45,522 bases of DNA from Setaria digitata (lineage: Eukaryota > Nematoda > Chromadorea > Rhabditida > Setariidae): NCBI GenBank assembly GCA_003640385.1, contig RCAB01000489.1:1-45522 (forward strand). Reading direction: 5' to 3'. This document shows, in pieces, positions 42,972 to 45,522 of this stretch. The position numbers and the translations under genes were made by a program. The notes under the pieces are model-generated. The model was not told where the DNA came from, did no database searches, and saw nothing but the letters and a program-made list of their open reading frames with translations. The first letter of the stretch is position 1; each line of letters opens with the position of its first letter.

Positions 42972-45522
42972 ATGGCGTTAAGGTCATCATTAATACGAGT
43001 CCTATGTACGTATAATTGGATTTTATCTTACTGAAATGCTGTCCCGTTTTCATCGGCTTTATTCGACTTTTTTTCCCTTTTTTTTTTTTCATAGATAAGA
43101 GTGGATCTTTACCGCATTTTATTTCATTTTTAATTTCATTAGTTTATTGGCTTTTTCTCTTATATGCTATCACTCATTAATAATTTCGGACGATGTTCAT
43201 TTTGTTCCCGTTGCTTTTCAATTCTTGTTTCTATTCATTTTTGTACCTTCACGTCATTCAACTCATCATATGTGATTTAAATCTTTCAATTTCTTTCGAT
43301 TAACTCGTTCATTTAAATGTTCTGTTCTTTGGTTTCGTTTGCTCACTAACATATTTACTGACATGAGACAGTTTTGTGTTTGAGAAAATATTTAAGCATT
43401 TCCTAGTAGTCCGTTCAATTCCTTCAATTTCAAGCTGAAATTTTTAAAGCAGTCTGGTTTTTTGATTCCTGCAAGGTTTCTCGAAACTTCTCAATCTTTT
43501 TTTATGTCGTGAATTGTTTTTTATAAAAATTCCGGATGGATTCACAACATAATACTCTTTCAAATGGGACAGCATGTTGCTTTGTATGTTAAAGGGAGTG
43601 CTCGCTGAGAGCGGTAGGAATATTTTTCCTCCCAATCATCTTTTAATTTAATTTGAATTTTTTTTAGAAATACATTTGGAGCACTGTAATCGTTGAATTG
43701 ATATGGAGTTGAGGAAATACTGATTATTACTTGAAAAGGGTGCTCCGATAAGTGTCGGAAAATGTTTCGAGTAGACTTTAAAAGAATCCGTTCAGGGAGG
43801 GGGGATTGATTGAAAGGTCTCAACAGATCAAATGTTGTAGGCATATATTGCAGAAGGGTTCGTTCGATCTTTCTAATTTCCCTCATTTATGGGTACTGTT
43901 AGTGTGGTAAAGCATACAGCACTTAATAAAGCGAATGAGTTGTTTGTCACTCTTAAGTAAATTAATCGTTTTCCAGAGATATGGGTCCATCCATCCTAGC
44001 TAGCAACACTTTTTCACCTAATTACTGAATTTACTGAGAGCGTGAAATTCCATAAGCGTTCGATTGGAAGGAGATCACATCGTTGCAGGATTATTTACAT
44101 GGGTAAATATAAATGTTGTGTGTGCCAATCATTACGTTGTCAATTTTCTTGGCCATATTAATCTGTCCAACATGAAGATGTCAGTTTTTGGTCAGTTTAA
44201 CCAATGTGGGGAAATAGCTTTGCCAAAGATGCAAGAACTTTGCACAATTTGTAAGGATATCGGGGGCTTACTAGTCTTTTTCTCAGTATATGTATTTCTT
44301 GAACCAAAAATATTTAGTTACTGATACTGGTGAGTACGGAAGTTTTCTCAATGTCCCAATCCAAATTGCACAGAACTGTCATTGTTGCCTAGCGAAATAG
44401 TCTAGAAATTTTAGCAAACCGCCATTCAGCCATGGGTTTAGAAATGGTTTACTAAAATTTATACCGTAACGCTTCATCACAATGCTGCTGGTTTTGTAAC
44501 GCTGAGATTGGAGCTCATTGAAAATCTTTCCTACCAGTTATTCAGGATTCATTCATGAGATATATAAAGTTTAATACTTCGTCAGGTAAATAGTTTGACT
44601 TTGTGTTACTCTCATTGATGATTTATTGTTTGTCAAACTATTTATTCTCTCTGTCAGTTACATTTCTGCCATGGAAGATGTGCTAGGAATAAGATGAATG
44701 ATGCGTAGAATAGCGATGTTCAAGTATCATTAACTCTCGATCATCCAGACAAATTTGCTGAATAGCTAACATTTGTGATGCTACGCTGACCACAACAGTA
44801 TAGGAAACAGGTGTGTGAGTGACAAAAAGCTCAAGTCAGAACAGGTGCTAGTTGAGCAGTTAAGAAGCGAACAGATTAGAAGATTAATTAATCATTTAAA
44901 TATTCAATCCCATATTTGTATTTAACTTAATGACTGTAATATTGTACTTGTTTGTTTATTTGTTGAAGCAAAAAAAATGAAGCAAAAGTAAATCAATTTA
45001 ATTGCAATTGTAGATTAGTGTAGAAAGATAGTGGCACACTGAATTCAAATATTCTGTACAAAGGTGGAGGAATGCTTCTTAACCACTGCTTAATTAATTA
45101 TAAAGATTATGAAATTGAGGAGTTATGGAAGAAAAAGGCAGAAAATCACAATCGACATGCCATTCAGGAATGAAAGCATTTTCAGCCACAGTGATAGTTT
45201 GCATTTTAGCTGTTTGTTAACAAAAGTAGAAAACAATTGAAGAAGAGAGAAATATGAACTAACTAATTTAAATCATATCAGTTGACCACTGGAAAGCAAT
45301 GAGTGATAGATAAAATTCTTTTAATCAATAACAATAAACCAGATGAAACAAAGCAATCAAAATATCAGTTAGATGGCACTATATGATGACAGGAAAAAAT
45401 AAATAAAAAGGACGTGGAAATCTAAATCGTTGCAAAGTTCGGAAATTTAGCAAATAATACAGAAACAAACCTAAAATCAAACAGAATTTATTACTTTTAG
45501 AGTAAATTTTCTTTTTTTTTTT
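42972..45522. other. 3' flank with no recognised gene
   Basis: Follows the Argonaute stop. An AATAAA lies at 43925-43930, over 900 bases downstream. An open segment at 44064-44324 begins without ATG and shows no domain. A 13-base perfect inverted repeat lies at 44587-44644. Confidence 0.55.
44587..44644 (+). repeat. Perfect 13-base inverted repeat with 32-base loop
   Basis: TAAATAGTTTGAC (44587-44599) is the exact reverse complement of 44632-44644. Confidence 0.75.

Noticed and set aside
43444..43886. Minus-strand open frames of 63 and 108 residues
   Set aside because: No domain, no convincing splice structure, and composition like the flanks.
44064..44324. 86-residue open frame in the 3' flank
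   Set aside because: Begins with TTG, not ATG; no acceptor-donor pair or domain found. Could be part of an unseen gene, but not supported.

Overview
The window is AT-rich eukaryotic DNA with many introns, pyrimidine-rich 3' splice sites (mostly TTTCAG or TTTTAG) and likely trans-splice acceptors just upstream of start codons. Protein similarity (UNC-13, a worm-type Argonaute, PPP1R16) points to a nematode; the high AT content and mid-sized introns suggest a filarial or other spirurid worm (inference). All gene models were assembled by hand from reading frame, splice-site and phase agreement plus recognised families; no search was run.

Layout: (1) 1-8733, + strand: the 3' half of unc-13 (MUN domain and C2C), 14 exons, 5' end outside the window, with two possible alternative last exons near 12.15 and 15.72 kb. 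(2) 11948-13425, - strand: a complete four-exon gene for a 201-residue four-helix MARVEL-type membrane protein. (3) 13.4-24.4 kb: mostly non-coding, with a minisatellite, a long TG tract, an inverted repeat and a diverged direct duplication. (4) 24447-30350, + strand: a 12-exon PPP1R16 (TIMAP/MYPT3)-type PP1 targeting subunit, including a GC-AG intron and a distal last exon that supplies a prenylation box. (5) 30.4-35.4 kb: no recognised gene. (6) 35403-42971, + strand: a complete 22-exon Argonaute of about 926 residues with all catalytic positions present. (7) 42972-45522: no recognised gene.

The genes act in separate processes: synaptic vesicle priming (unc-13), membrane organisation (MARVEL protein), phosphatase targeting (PPP1R16) and small-RNA silencing (Argonaute). 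Spacing and strand do not suggest an operon. The most notable points are the isoform choice at the PPP1R16 3' end, the slicer-competent worm-type Argonaute with His at the MID position usually held by Tyr, and possible alternative C-termini of UNC-13 spliced across an antisense gene.
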